Source: Crocodylus rhombifer (lineage: Eukaryota > Chordata > Crocodylia > Crocodylidae). Taken from it: 64,000 nt of DNA. Made by a program: the position numbers and the translations under genes. A model generated the notes under the pieces. That model did not search any database and was not told the origin of the DNA. It saw only the letters and a list, made by a program, of their open reading frames with translations. Shown in pieces: positions 46,142-59,200 of the stretch; the stretch's first letter is position 1; every line of letters begins with the position of its first letter. The DNA is taken from NCBI GenBank assembly GCA_038503035.1, contig JAVSML010024314.1, positions 310,001-374,000 of the forward strand. Direction: 5' to 3'.

Positions 46142-46375
46142 GTTTAGGTGTGCAGATGTGAGATTAAATTCAGAGATTTCACATAGGAAACCATTATGTT
46201 AAAAAAATTCTGTCCTGTTGCAATCTTTTTGAATTCTTTGTAACAGAAAAAATGTTCTATTATTTTTTCATAGTCAAAAAAATGTGTGAAAACTAAAAGC
46301 TGGCTTTTTGGAAGGGGTACCTTAAATCTAACTGAGGGGTGCCTCAAATCTAAAAAAAGGTTGAGACATACTAGG
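46142..46375. mobile_element. hAT-like MITE remnant
   Basis: The right end GAGGGGTGCCTCAAATCT then AAAAAAAGGTTGAGACATACT resembles the GGTTGAGA(A)CACTG terminus of hAT MITEs. The left end is not clear. Non-coding. Confidence 0.4.
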
Positions 46376-47166
46376 GTATAAATTTGTAGGCTTAGTACAT
46401 GTTGGTCAGGGGAGAGGGGCACCTACTATTTTGTGAGTAGGAAATGCATAGTGAGCTGACTTTTGGTGCCCCTTGGGGATCCTATACAAGTGTACCCTCA
46501 TTCTGCCCTCTCACATATCCCAACTAAAACTGTTCTGCTGGATCACTTGCATCCACATAGATTCTTGTTAGTCTTCATTGAATTTAATGGTGTTTATTTG
46601 GAGTTTGTGGTCCCACTTACATGGAGTTCACCATCAAATAGAGGTTTAAACATATTATTTCTCATGTAGGTCATAAATCTGTAAGGGCCAATCCATGAGT
46701 GGCCCCCTGTACCTGTGCAGAATTGTAGTTTACGTGGCAGGATTGAGACTTTTGATTTGGGCAGTTGTTCTTACAGGCCTCTTTTGCTTTCTTCTTCTTT
46801 CTTCTTTTTTCTCATCTGTTTCATTCTCTGCCTCTCAACAGCACTGTGTAGACCCACTGATGTCAACTAAAATTACAGAGATTCTTGTTTATCAATTTTA
46901 TAATAAACATATTATTTGTCACAATACTGGATTAAGCTTTCATCAGTGTTTGATGCAGAAGAATGAGTTGTTTTTCCAGTTCCAGCCTGGAAATTGCGCA
47001 TGCTGAAGCTTCTCCTCTGACTTCCGACACTGTAAACCTTTTGTGGCCACATCTGCTTCTGATACCATTGAACCTTTTTGGTCAATAGGAATGAGCATAG
47101 ACAGGCTCCTCCCATGCATGAAATCATGCCTAGTGATTTATCTATTTCTCTACCAAAACCTTAGGA
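46376..47166. other. No recognised feature
   Basis: Non-coding; the plus frame of 103 codons at 46695-47006 is hydrophobic and Ser/Phe rich because of a CTT/TTC-rich tract and shows no family resemblance. Confidence 0.45.
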
Positions 47167-47300
47167 AACTAAGGTTAGGTACAGACATTCAAGAAGCCCA
47201 AGGAGGAAACACTCTAAATTACACGGTTTTCTACAAGCGGTGTGGTTTTGATCAGCAGTTCAGATCAGCAGCAAACAGAATAAGCATTCACCCTTTGGTG
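47167..47300 (+). mobile_element. Edge fragment of the GC-rich repeat family
   Basis: Contains GGTACAGACATTCAAGAAGC followed by CCAAGGAGG, matching the left edge at 29734. Only the first 100 bp or so are recognisable before a CR1 fragment begins. Confidence 0.5.
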
Positions 47301-47344
47301 GTGGGTGCAGTGCAAATCTTAGAATGGGTTCTTCCATTTGTAAG

Positions 47345-47635
47345 TACTTGGAGGAGAAAAGGGTGATTAGGAACAATCAGCATGGATTCACCAAAGGCAG
47401 TCATGCCTGACCAACCTGATTGCCTTCTATGATAAGTTGACTGGCTCTGTGGATGTAGGCAGACCAGTGGATGTGGTGTATCTTGATTTTAGCAAGGCTT
47501 TTTATACGGTCTCCCACAACGTTCTTGCAGGCAAGCTAAGGAAGTATGGGCTGGATGAATGGGCTGCAGGGTGGATTGAGAATGGACATGAGGATCGGGC
47601 TCATAGAGTAATAATGAATGTGCTGCTCTGCTTTT
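47345..47635 (+). mobile_element. CR1 LINE internal RT fragment
   Basis: Encodes the RT region from NNQHGF (near 47376) through motif A in frame 47437-47655: VDVVYLDFSKAF, then VLAGKLRKYGLDEWAAGWI. Motif B and C are absent, so this piece lacks both ends of the element; truncation at both sides suggests later deletion rather than simple 5' truncation. Confidence 0.85.
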
Positions 47636-47679
47636 TTTTCCCATGGGTTTTTTGACCATTGATCAAATTTAGGTATGAA

Positions 47680-47905
47680 TGGCTAAATTGCATTAGTGCA
47701 CGTGTAGATGTGTTCACGTGCATTTATGCGATGTATGTCAATGGACACACACCATGTTAATGCGCATTAGCATGTCTTCATGTGTGCTAATGTGACTTGG
47801 CTATTTGCGTCTAAATTTAATGCACCTTAATGTGCATTAGCATGTTCATGTGTAGACGCATGCCTAGGTTTAGACACATGTAAATACACATGTAGACATG
47901 CCCGG
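47680..47905. mobile_element. MITE-like element with AATGTGCATTAG words
   Basis: Subterminal words AATGCGCATTAGCATGT, TGTGCTAATGTG and AATGTGCATTAGCATGTT recur in both orientations. The right end CACATGTAGACATGCCC reverse complements to GGGCATGTCTACATGTG, the same class of terminus as the MITE at 9355. The left end is worn. No coding frame. Confidence 0.55.
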
Positions 47906-49805
47906 TGAATAGCTCGGTAAACCAGGGTTTATTTTTGGTGTTTCAGCACACTTCGAAGGCTTTTTCTCTTTTAAAAATATTTTACCTGGGCTATTGTTTG
48001 GGGGACAGGGAGGAACTCAAAGAGGATAGCAACATGAAACTTTTCTTGCATTGTCCTCAATTAAAGTACTTCAAATCAGAAGACTGCAACCCTGATGTAA
48101 AGTGCGGTAACTCCCACTGATTGCAGTGGAAGTCATATCTGTTTGTTCTGTTGTTAATTAGGAGTCTGGATACAAAATGATAGTTTTGTCTTTATTACAC
48201 TGGTAGAAGCCTTTAAAAACAGTTTGACTTTCTGTAGTGAGGACACTGTAATTCTGTCAACATCTCCTTGATTGTATCATCTAGCTCCTATAATGTCGAT
48301 CAGCCTATACCAAGCAATCCTTTCCTTTATATGAGCCTTAGCTTTAAGCATGCAATATGATGGGTTTTGCATTCATTCTTTGCACTGTGTTTGTTACCTA
48401 TGCAAGGATTATTTTGTCTGCTTCTTGCCCTCTAGGTGCTACGACCTAGCTTTGTTGTCAGGGCTAGAGTATACCACAGCAGGCTCAGTGTTGCATAAAG
48501 TTATGTGCTTTGTGAGTTTTCCTGCTTAATTATATCAAAATGACATCATCATAGAGAATTTGGTATATCCGGTCTGCTGAAAGACTCTTTCCCCCCCTAG
48601 TCTGTAGGAAGGCATTTTCTGTCCCATGGGACAAGCATCTCCTGCTAGACAATGAAAAACAGCCTGTCATTTTCCCTTGCAACTGGGAAAAGGAAGCAGG
48701 AGAGCTGCCTGCTAGAGAAGAGGATAAACATTTCACATTATTTTGATCCTAAAGATAGATGTAATCTAATGAATGTAATATTTGGTGGGCTTCATCCATA
48801 CATTTTACAAGAAAGGTCAATTTCATTGCCAATATATTGCATAGTTAATGTATTGAATTTAATTTTGCATTTTTGTTGTTGCAAACCTTAGTTAACAAGG
48901 TGTAAAAAAGCTTGAGACTAGTAACCCAAATGCTTCTGAAATAATCTAGTCATTTTATCTTAGACTGAGTGGGTGCTTTCCACTTCATGCTCTTCATGTA
49001 TATCTTGTTTTCTCTGCTTCTTGATTTCTCTGAAGGAATCCTTGCATTGCTTATTGTACCTTCTGAAATGGCCATTCACCTGAAAGGTACTGTATATATT
49101 ATTCTGGTCTTACTGGGGGAATAAAGATTTGGAAAGACAAAGGAACAGATGATAAGAATAAAGGCTCATTGAAGTCTAACCATTTTGCTGGACCATAATA
49201 AACTTAAGCTAGATATCATCCAGTGATGAGTTTCAGCGACTGATTTGGTCTGTATATCACTATAAAGACAGGTGCAAGACATGGAATCTGGGTCATAACT
49301 GGAACAAAACTTTCTGACGTCTTGATTTAGACATCAATTTTGCTGAAGAAGAATAGTTTGGTGCTGAGCATCTGGGGTGATTGGTTTTATGAATAAGTAT
49401 TAACAACAATTTTAAGAACTCATCTGCTGGATAGCATATTATGTTCTGTCACTGTCAAGGTGCTGGTATCCCCAACATTATAGACTGCAGACTGCCTTTC
49501 CATAAGCTATGTTGTGGGCCATCTTCGTTTATTTTGTTCATAAAAGTGACTGCTTTGTGGTTGTTTTTCACTGCTGTCACTGTGGTGGTGGTACAATGCG
49601 ACAGTGGTTATAGAATTGTGGAGGTACTTGGAGCAGCATTACATGTACATTTTGTTTCATATTTCAAATGATACCTAGCACTTACAGCTTCGAAAAGTAA
49701 ATCCATTTTACAAAGCATTTTTGCTCTCAGAACCATGGAGAACTCTGAAGAGCGACACAGTTCTTTCACCGGTTCTAAAACAATCTTATTCAGAACTTGA
49801 TGCCT
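47906..49805. other. No recognised feature
   Basis: AT-rich non-coding DNA. GTAACTCCCACTGATTGCAG (48107-48126) may be part of the same old repeat as 44098. Confidence 0.5.
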
Positions 49806-51085
49806 TGAACTGTGGCTAAATACAGACATTGAAAAAGCCGGAGCCTGAATTGATTCAATTTTTGCAGGTGAGTTTAACTTGTGTAGACTGAACTGCCAAG
49901 CAAGTGAATAGACATTCACTTTTGATTCTGGAAATGCAAGCACATGCCTGCAGAGGCTCAGACCAGAAGCCAGGGTGTGCTAGAGCAAGCTCTCCCTTCC
50001 CTTCTGCAGTGGTTGAGGGAAGCTGAGCTGAGGTGGGGAGCATAAGTGACTGATGCGTCCTGAAGCTGGGGGGGCACTGGCAGAAACCGCCAACAACAGT
50101 GGCCCTGTCAGGGGGGGCCCCAGCCTGATCAGGGGAGGCACATGCACCCCCTACCAGTTGCCTTTGGGGGGGGGTGTATGGCCAAGCCCTGGCAGGCCTG
50201 AGTATGATTGGGGAGGGCTTTAAACCCCCACCCTGGCCTGCAGGGACCACAGCCAAGGTGTGCCTGGAGGGGGAGAGGTGAAGCAGCCCTTTGAGGCAGG
50301 AGGGAGCATGGCCAGGCCTCAGGAGTGGGGTGGGCAGGGCAGGGAAGCTGCAGCCTGCATGGGGCAAGCATGGTGCTATGGTCAGCCCAAAACTCAGCTT
50401 AGGTCCTGTAGCCACTCCTTCTAGCCCTGCTGCCACTGCTTCCATAAGCTGTGGCAGCAATCCCCTCCCCACTCCTGCCTGCAGTGCAACCCCCCCCCCC
50501 CTTGCTGCTCCAGTGGCAGGGGTGGGGGCATGGCTAGATGCCAGCTGGCATGGCCCCCTGAGGCAAAGAGGGCAGGGAGGGGGTTTATTCCCTCCCTCCC
50601 CTCTCCGCTTGGGGAACCCCAGCTGGGGTCTGCCTGGGTGGGGCCAACTGGAGGTGGCAGCCAGGGCTGGCAGACCCTAGCTGCTGTTTCCCAGCAGGAG
50701 AGGGGAAGGAGGGGGAATAAATCCTCTCCCTATCCCTTTCATCTCAGGAGGCCATACTGGCTGGTGTCTGGCCATGTTGCTGCCCCTGTGCCAGCTAAAG
50801 AGTAAAGGGGTGGGGCTAACCCTGCTTTCTGGAGCAGACAGCACAGCCCAGCCCAGGGCTGCAGAGCAGGCTGTGATGCTGGGGGTCTCTGATTTAACTT
50901 AAACCAGGAAGGGGTCTGGGACTATAAGCCGGTTTGACCTCAATCAGTTAAGTCCAATACTACACTCAACCAGGTTTATCTTATACCAGTTTCAGCCTTT
51001 TTGAAACTGGTTTATGTGCACTGAATTTCTGTTCTGTTACAGGTTTATAACCAGTTTCTGATCACTTAAATTGGTTTATGTGTAA
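49806..51085 (+). mobile_element. GC-rich interspersed repeat family, copy 3 (longest)
   Basis: The most complete copy. Left edge TACAGACATTGAAAAAGCC, then ATGCAAGCACATGCCTGCAG, a long GC-rich body, and a right edge with AACTGGTTTATGTGCACTGA, CCAGTTTCTGATCACTTAAA and TTGGTTTATGTGTAAC. Internal module CCAGCTGGCATGGCCCCCTG (50541-50560) appears again inverted near 50749-50770. Runs of at least nine C occur at 50490-50500. All long frames are compositional; no protein domain seen. Confidence 0.7.
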
Positions 51086-54000
51086 CTTCTGTCCCTAGCC
51101 TGGGGGTCCTTAGTGAATTCAGTGAGCTGTAGATTAGGTCCTTAAATGGAGAAGTTTGTGTGCCCGAACAAAGTCGAAAGAAATATAGGCCAAGGAGAAG
51201 TAGGAAAAAAACACATGCTAGTCTAACCAGTAATACTAATACAGGAAAAGGTTAAAAATATAACTATTTTGTGAGGTACCCTGGCCCTGGCAATGAGTTA
51301 TTTTGTATGGAATCTCTTTTAAGTAATTGTAAACAGGTGCATTTGAACTGCCAGATGCCAACTTGCCAGAACATTTCATGGCTCTAAAATTTACAGTGGG
51401 CTTAATCTGTGGTGAGGGCTGATTGCTGATGGTGTGCTGAAATCTTTCCAAGTTATCGTTCTACATCTATGTTCTGGTATCTGTGCCGGAGCAGTACAAA
51501 TATAACAAAAACACTTATTGCCCTAGTATACACGTAGGGACTTGCTATAAGTCTTGCATTTGTTTTGTGTTGTTAGCTGAGTTGAACAGGAGTTTATCCC
51601 TTTACTGGATATAGCTGCACTTAGACATTCAAATGTCAAAGGAGTCTAATAATTCATTATCCTTCAGCTAAAATAAGCATCTGAGTGGTTTTTATTCTAT
51701 TGCAATTTTATTTTTGCTTCGTCTACAGTGTTTTAAAATGACTCCTGAAATACAGTATCCAAGCAAATGTCTTGACTTTGAATTCCCTGCAATAGCTTCA
51801 TTATAGTGTACAGAACTAACTCCTTAGTGTACAAAGTATTGGCTGGTAAATTACTTGGAAGACTAAAAATATACAGTCATAACATGTGTTTTATTGATAA
51901 TAAGTATCCAAAGTATGAAATGGCTTAAGAATCCTGGACTCAGTTGGAATTGTCTGATTGGCTATCCTTGATGTCATACCTATAGCAATGATGTCCAGTA
52001 AATCCATGGGGCTGCTTTCTTATTATGTATAAATTCCATTTTATGATAGCAGTCAGACATTTCAGGCAATGCATTTCATAGTGATAATTCTTCTTCTTGG
52101 GTAGCTAAAGTTATTTAAACTTATCTGTATGGAAAACAAAATTGCACCTGTGGCAAAAAATACTAACAATTCCTAGCTTCCATTGTTTTAAGGGGGGTGA
52201 GGCGCTTTTTTCTTTTTGGACATATTTTAGCAAAAGTCTGGCTGAATAAAAACTGAATGTTGACCTCAGGATCTGGTCTATACTGAAGAGAATCAGGTAG
52301 AATATCTTTAACAAAGGGGATTTATTAGGCTACCCTACCTCTCTTATGACTGATCTGTGAGAATGTTTTATTCTGATACAGGCTATTTGGAAGGAGAATG
52401 GGCCATTAATATAAATGGTCCACTTAGCATTTCTTTTCAACTTGGTTCCATTAGACAGAATGAGATTTATTCAGATTTCACTTAGCAGATGTCCAAAATC
52501 CTGGCTGGTATTTTAGAACATTTGACCTTAGCTATTGTAAATTTATAGTGGGGTGAATTGAGTTCTGAGGTGCCTTTTGGCTCATCAGTGCTATTCCTGT
52601 GATAAATCCTCTCAAACCCTGTAACTGCACCTAGTAATAATTACGTGCAACTTGCTTTCTAAACACACTAAGCAATATATTCTCTACACCTAAATGATCA
52701 TAGTATGGTCTTTTCCTTTTGGCCCTTTTCAAATCTTTAAGTGTGCATATGCCCAGTTAGATAGTATTTTGGGTCCAAGATATATTCCACTCTCTTTCTT
52801 CTAGTCATATAATAGGTTGATCTAATCCTGTGTGCTCATGAAAATTAGAGGAGGTGAATTAAATGTCTCCTATGGAGATGTTCCACTGAATGTACTCTGT
52901 ACTCTCCAACCTAAAGAAGAAAAATAAAACTCTTATTCCCTTCCTGACATTGTGGGCTGGTGCTGTAATCATTTATCTTTAGTATTCTTATATTCCCTAA
53001 TTTAGTGTCATAATAATGATTTTGATAGTTTAACTGTTGACTTTTCTAGTTCCTCAAAATGTACCATGGCTTCATAAATAAATTCAGAGACCTCCTTATT
53101 ATGTATTCCAGTTTCCAAAGAAGTCTGGTCTACATATTTCCCTAAGCTTTCGGTATTAACTTTTGGAATTTCCTTAGTTGTACTTGATTGGGAAATTTTA
53201 TCTGTGGTGCTTTTGAGGTTGCAAGTCCTACACTATTCTAGTTTCAGTATTAAGAGGGAATAATTCCCTGAAAAAGCATTCAGAAATCTCTTGTGTCACC
53301 TCAGGTCTGGTGTCTAATCTTGGAAGAGGCTTCTTAGATTGGCAGTTCTTAGTACCATACATTATTACTTCTTGGGACTGCTTTATTAGTCAACATTAGC
53401 TTCTTGTCATATCACATTGTTTCTAACAGCAGAGATTCCTGTAAAGAAAAAAACATGCTTGCAATAGTAATCATAGGTAGGAAAAGAATAAAGCTTGTCA
53501 GCTTCCTTAAAATTGGGCATCTTCCCCTCCCCTCCCCTCTCACTCCCTCCACCCCCCAAAAAAGGAGGTTGCCTGCAAAATCCCCAACAGACATGCTGCC
53601 AAGACATGTATCTGTAATTTTTAAAACCATGCTTGGGTTGTATAGCACTCTGGGAGTCATGCATAAAGGCCAAAAGGTGGATACAAACTGACCGAGAGGT
53701 TGTGCTTTGCTCCTGATTTTGAAGAGGAATGTACCTTTTCCACTGTCTTCTTGTGACAGACACTTGGCTTTTGTAAAAAGGTGGCAGGAAACAGGAGAAG
53801 GGGCAAAATAATAGTGTCTCAGAGTAGGGACAAATAAAGAAACTGCTTCTGGTTATACCATGGTTTTATGGCTTATTAAAAACCAAATATTGATTATCAC
53901 AGATTGAAACAGTGCTTTATAAATATAGAGTAACATCTTCCTTGGCTGGAACGGTTTGCACACAGGCATGTAATCATGACATTGGGCAAGAGAAAATACA

Positions 54001-55414
54001 GATGTGTAAAAATTAAGGCAGGGATCATATATTAGAGGGTGTGAAGATTACTGATAAGGAAGACAACATAAGGTATCCCGGGGAAAGTTGGTATTAATAC
54101 AAGATTTCAGGAAGGAAAGAGCAGGGGGGTTGAAGGCAAGGAAGTGGGATACTTTTCTAGATGTAAAGGCCAGCATGACTAAAGGCACATAGTTGAGAAT
54201 ACAGAAAAAAGGATGACAGATAATCCACTGTATGACATGTGATATAGATGTGCTATGTGGGCAGGATTGGAAATGGCAGATGAAAAGTCACAAAAAAATA
54301 AGAGAAAGAAAGGTAACTAGTGGTTATTCTAGTGCTATCTTTTGTTGTTAGCTTTAGGTGGCAGGCAGGCACTATGCTGTTACAGCAAACATGTTGATCC
54401 TATGCATCACTGGACGTGGTAGTAAAAGCAGCACCAGCAGCAGCGACTTACTCATTTGGTGGAGAAGTGACATAAATTGATGTATATCTTATCTGATGTC
54501 AGTTGGCATACTCCATTGCTAGTTAGTAGCAGCTGAGGATCAGGACCATATAGTCACTATAGAGTTGAAAGGAATTTGCTTTTGTCATGCCAGTGATTTT
54601 TAGAACCTGGTTTAGCCCCCAAATGATGCTATGATGATGATGGACAGATCCAATTTCATACTATACCTCCATTAATCTCTGAGTCTAGGATCTATTTGAT
54701 TCTTAAATCAATTCAATATGCAAACCTGTCACTTAGGGTCATAATCCGCCTTCAAATTCAAAATTTCCCTCAGAAAAGAAAAATGAATGGGGCATGTTGT
54801 TTAAATTGCAGTTTTCTTATTTTCTGGAAAGTAAGGGTTCAGAAATTATAATGTGCAGGTGGATCCCTTCTTTTTAACCAGATGTTGGTGATTAACACCT
54901 TTGCATCATGTTAGTCCTTAGCATACAGATCTTGTTGCCTCATCAAACATGCAACACCTCAGCTGAGTTTCATCAGCCAAGCGGTACTCTTCAACAACCA
55001 GGAACAACTAGTTTTACTAGCAGCAGTCATTAAGTTTTCCTTACCAAAAAAGAGAGGGGGGAAAAAGCATCTGATTTCATCAACTTTTATACAAATCAGG
55101 AATCTTCTAGTGTCATGGCAGGACAACTGTGGGCATGTCCATATGTATACAATATGGATAGCCACAGGTTTGGGTTTTTTTAGCTATACTATGTTCATGA
55201 AGGGAGGATGTCAATAGATAGGCTTTTTGTAGAAGTGGGCACACTGTTTGAATGAGTAATTAATTATTCTTTTTTCTCTGAGTTCAATCCCTCTTTAAGA
55301 TCCACCTTCTTAGCCAAGCTCACAGGCATGATAAAAATATGATATAATAATAATAATATAATAATTTAAATTGGCCCTTCTGACCCTTTCAGAATATCTT
55401 CCCTTTCTGTTTCC
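51086..55414. other. Unique AT-rich DNA
   Basis: More than 4 kb without a repeat that I can name by eye. Contains a purine/pyrimidine-skewed patch (CCCCTCCCCTCCCCTCTCAC, 53524-53543). No frame longer than 118 codons and none with protein-like features. Confidence 0.5.
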
Positions 55415-55495
55415 TCTAGGTTGTTAGCTCTCCAGAGCAGAGATGGCCTTGACTTGTGTGCTAAACTATTAGTAATAGTATCACAAGTTAAGGAC
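55415..55495 (+). repeat. Old MIR/L2-type tail fragment
   Basis: TAGGTTGTTAGCTCTCCAGA then GCAGAGATGGCCTTGAC resembles the common TTGTAAGCTC-CAGGGCAGGGA tail shared by old amniote SINEs and LINEs. Short and weak. Confidence 0.35.
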
Positions 55496-55594
55496 ATGGC
55501 AGAATGGACTTTGGGCAGCAGTATTGGGATGTAGCCTTCAGCACGGTCACACTCCTCTGTGAGATTATTTAATTAAGAACATGGTAGCACTTTT

Positions 55595-55988
55595 AGGTCA
55601 TGTTCACATAGTTCTCCAGGAACAACTAGCAGTGGTACACCTTGTGCAGCAGGTTATCCCAGGTGGAGTAGGGGAGGCTGGGGCAAGCACTGGACTGACC
55701 CCAGCAGCCTTACCTGCGGCCCTGGGGACCTCCTGGGGCTGCAGCAGTGGCGATCCTGCCACTCAGAGCCTAGCCAGCAGCTGAAGTGTTGCTCTGGCCA
55801 GCCAGGCTCCAGCTTTGAGTGGCACCCATTGCATGCACCGCTCTGCTTTTTTTTGCGTGGGTCACGCCACCCTCCCTGCTACATGGCTCCCTTGCAGTGT
55901 GGAGCACAGGTGAATGTGCAGTATGTGGCACTGCAGATGTGTCTGTGGCGCCGCATTCTGCACGGCTGCATTCATTTGGACGTGGCCT
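55595..55988. mobile_element. MITE-like DNA element with GGCCACGTCC ends
   Basis: The right end reverse complements to AAGGCCACGTCCAAATGAA and the left end reads TAGGTCATGTTCACATAG; the differences are mostly transitions. The interior is GC-rich. Both this element and 59429 share GGCRCYGCAGATG-type words near the right end (GGCACTGCAGATG at 55927; GGCGCCGCAGATG at 59520). Confidence 0.55.
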
Positions 55989-56017
55989 TATAAGCCATCC
56001 ATAAACATTCTGAATCA

Positions 56018-56205
56018 GAGAGAAGTAGTTAGCTGTGCTAGTCTGGAGTCAGGCAGAAAACAGAGCACCTTAGAGACTAACTCATTCAGAAAAGTATAAA
56101 CTTTTGTAGATGACAGCCTACTTTGAATATTCAGAGATGATGGCTTTCTGACCTAGTTTGACTCTCAGGTGCTACCCTGCTCTGCCTTTTGTCTTTGTTA
56201 TTCAT
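56018..56205. mobile_element. Foldback interspersed repeat
   Basis: The left arm (AGTCAGGCAGAAAACAGAGC, ACCTTAGAGACTAACTC, TTCAGAAAAG; about 56045-56095) pairs imperfectly with the right arm (CTTTCTGACC, TTTGACTCTCAGGTGCTACC, CTGCTCTGCCTTTTGTC; about 56142-56195). One arm alone is found at 10400. No coding capacity. Confidence 0.6.
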
Positions 56206-59200
56206 GTACTAAAGCACTGCTGCCTTAAGGGACCTGATCCATTGAAATCAATGGCCCATGGAAGTTGGATGAGGCCCCTGGTTGGGCTGGATGAGTAGGT
56301 GTGTTTCAAGTTTAAGTAAACAGTTCCCAATTATTCTACCAGAGGGGTTCACATTCTTTCCTTTTCTCCCCTTTTCTCCCTTGTTTAGGCTTTTAAGTCA
56401 AAGACTGAGTATGATTAATGATGGCAGAGATTACTAGGAGTGTAAAGTTCAAGAGCTGTGCTGTTTATTTGTTTAAGAAAGTTGTTTTCTGAGTGCTTCT
56501 CTATATATCTAGCCACATGCTTAGACAAAAATACCTCACCACAGTCACTGGACTGTAGGATTATTATTTTGACAGCAAGAATGCTTGTAAACATTGGGGT
56601 AGTGAGGGGAAATGTTCATTTTCTTAAGACTAATTCAGTTTTCATGTAGTCTGTTCTCATAGCACTGGCATGAGAGGAAATGCCTCTTATATGATTCTGA
56701 GAAGACCATTTTTTGCAATTATGCATACTATGGGGTGAGCAAATCCAGAACAACTTTGGAAAAGGGGGCAGGTTTTGGCAAACCAAACACTAAACTGAAC
56801 CCTGATTTCACACTTGTCCCAATGATGAGAGTCTAGAAAACAGCACTCTTCCCATCCAGAGTCAGGAGGTGGTAATAATTCTGTCAAGAACTCTGATAAA
56901 AAGATTCTCATGTCATTGTCAGGAAACTGGCCAGAATTTACCAGTCCCTGCATGCCTGCCAGTTCCCATTCCCTCAAAAGTTAGCATCCTATTCAGCAGA
57001 GAATCACCTGATCCGTGTACCTCATCCTAATACCATGTAGGACCAAACTCATCCTTGAGCTATGCCTATATCATTCACATGGATTTGGCAATTTCAGGCA
57101 CTTCTGAGTTCAGAATCTGAACAGATGTCTTCAGCACCAGTATTTTGATTTAATCCTGTTCTCTTTTAAAACATCTTTACACTTGACTAATATATTGTCT
57201 GTTCTGGAGAAACATTTTGGGAAAGGGAACTATGCCTAAATTATAGTCTTTGCCTTCTACCCCCTCATGTCCCCCCCCCAAAAAACCAACCAAACAAACA
57301 AACCCCCAAAACCAAAACTATCCAGAATGATGTATGTATTAACTTTCATGAGGGTAATTGTTTTGGGGAAACAAGATTTTCTCCTGCTTTCTTTCTTTAG
57401 AAAATTATTAACTGAAGATGAGCTGATTTTTCATCATGCCATAGGATTTTCTTCAGAGAAGACCATTGGTTTTTTCTGTATTTTCTAGTTCATTTCATTT
57501 AAATCATGCTCCTCCCCCACTTCCTCACTGCACAAAGTAGAATCAGGGGTTAGCTAAGGAAAGTTTGTTGAATGCTTCCAATTTTAAGCTGCAGATTAAA
57601 AAAAAAAAAGTCTGGAATTCTTTTTCTTAACGGGTTGATTGCCAGATTATTTCTTTAAAATTATAGCACTTGCTTCCTGTTTTCAAAGGCTATCTAAAAT
57701 CAGGCATTCAAACACAGACTTACAAAACAGGGTGTTTAAATTAGTCTGCATACTTAGGGCAATAACAACTAGATCACACTGCAGGTGTCACAATACACAC
57801 ACACACAGAGCACTTATGCAGGCCCACACTGCAAAACAGGAGGCGATCTTACTGAACCCAAAGGAATCTCTTTCGGCAGAGTTCATGCATCTGAACTCAT
57901 GAGGTCAGGCTATAGAAAAGCAGCTGACACTATGATATTGAAGGCTCCAGTGGTTTTCCTGCAGGAATAGATGGATGACCTGGTGGGTTCATATTGCTGA
58001 CTCTGTCCATTAAAAGAGCAAAGTAAAAACTGGTTTTCCTCATGTGGGTTTCCTCTTAATGTGATTTTCCTTGTCATCAAACCTATTTGTATGCATTTTT
58101 CCCCTTGGTCTCTTGTTTTCTTAATAATTTCTGAGTTTTTTGACATTCCCCATTACAGATTTCAGAGTACAGTTTGTCCACAGCTGGAGCTGATTGACAG
58201 GGACCATGTCATCACCAATGGAAGAACAGCAGAATTAATTAGATATGCATCTAGGTTACACCATTGAGAATCAGCTTTGAGGTTCTCATTCAGGGCCTTC
58301 AAGTTCAAAGGGAAACAGAATGCTACTTTGGGCCATTAGAGTGAGAGAGAGTCTAATAATGTAATTCAGATCTGTAGCAAATACCAGCTTTCAGTACCAT
58401 TGTCTGAAAGCTTGAGGGTTTTTTGACTCAAGATTCAATTTGTGTCCAGTGCTGGGATTTTAATGCATATGCAAGTGCCTCCATGCTGGTCTTCATCTTA
58501 ATATTTCCAGATGAATCTTAATTTTGCATCCTTGTATATGTGGATTGTATTTGGTTTGTTCATAATTTTATGGACAGTAACTAAGCAGAGGCTAACATCT
58601 CACACAAGCAGGATGGTATACTTGTCCCCAGATCCATAATTTTTATGGATATACTTTTATTCAACATCCTGTCATTCTCTTACTGTTCTAATTATTCCAC
58701 TTTTACAAATAGCTCACCACACGAGCTTGAGCTGGCCTAATCATACCAGTTCCCTAATCCATCCATGGCAATAATCTGTCTGTTAGGTCTTGTAAACAGG
58801 AAAGCTCAATACATCAATTTGAAAATTGGAATATTTTTTTGAAAACTTTAAAACATGGGAAAGATAAGAATACAATGTGGAAATTAAGTGGATTCCCATA
58901 CCACCTTTGTTATGTAACATATTTTACCTTAGGTCTGATCTTTTTGTTGGTCACACTAGGCAGGGAAATTCTGATCGGTGATCAGTGATTTTCTAGTATG
59001 AGGAGCCCCCCCTACATCAGACAAGAACAGAGAAGCTACTTTCCACAAAAGGTTATGTAGGAGTTTTTACCATATTTTAGAAGTGAGGATTTATGGTGCC
59101 CTAGCTATCACTTTGTTCTACAAAGCAATTTCAGCCATGCCAATTAGGGATTATAGACAGGCTATGACTTTATTTCTGAATCACCCAAGCACAAAAAATA

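Noticed and set aside
49855..50472. 205-codon minus-strand frame
   Set aside because: Covers the GC-rich repeat copy 3; the corresponding frame is not preserved in the other two copies as far as I can read.
56687..56977. 96-codon minus-strand frame with balanced composition
   Set aside because: No recognised family, no clear splice sites, and length within chance expectation for 64 kb; left unannotated.
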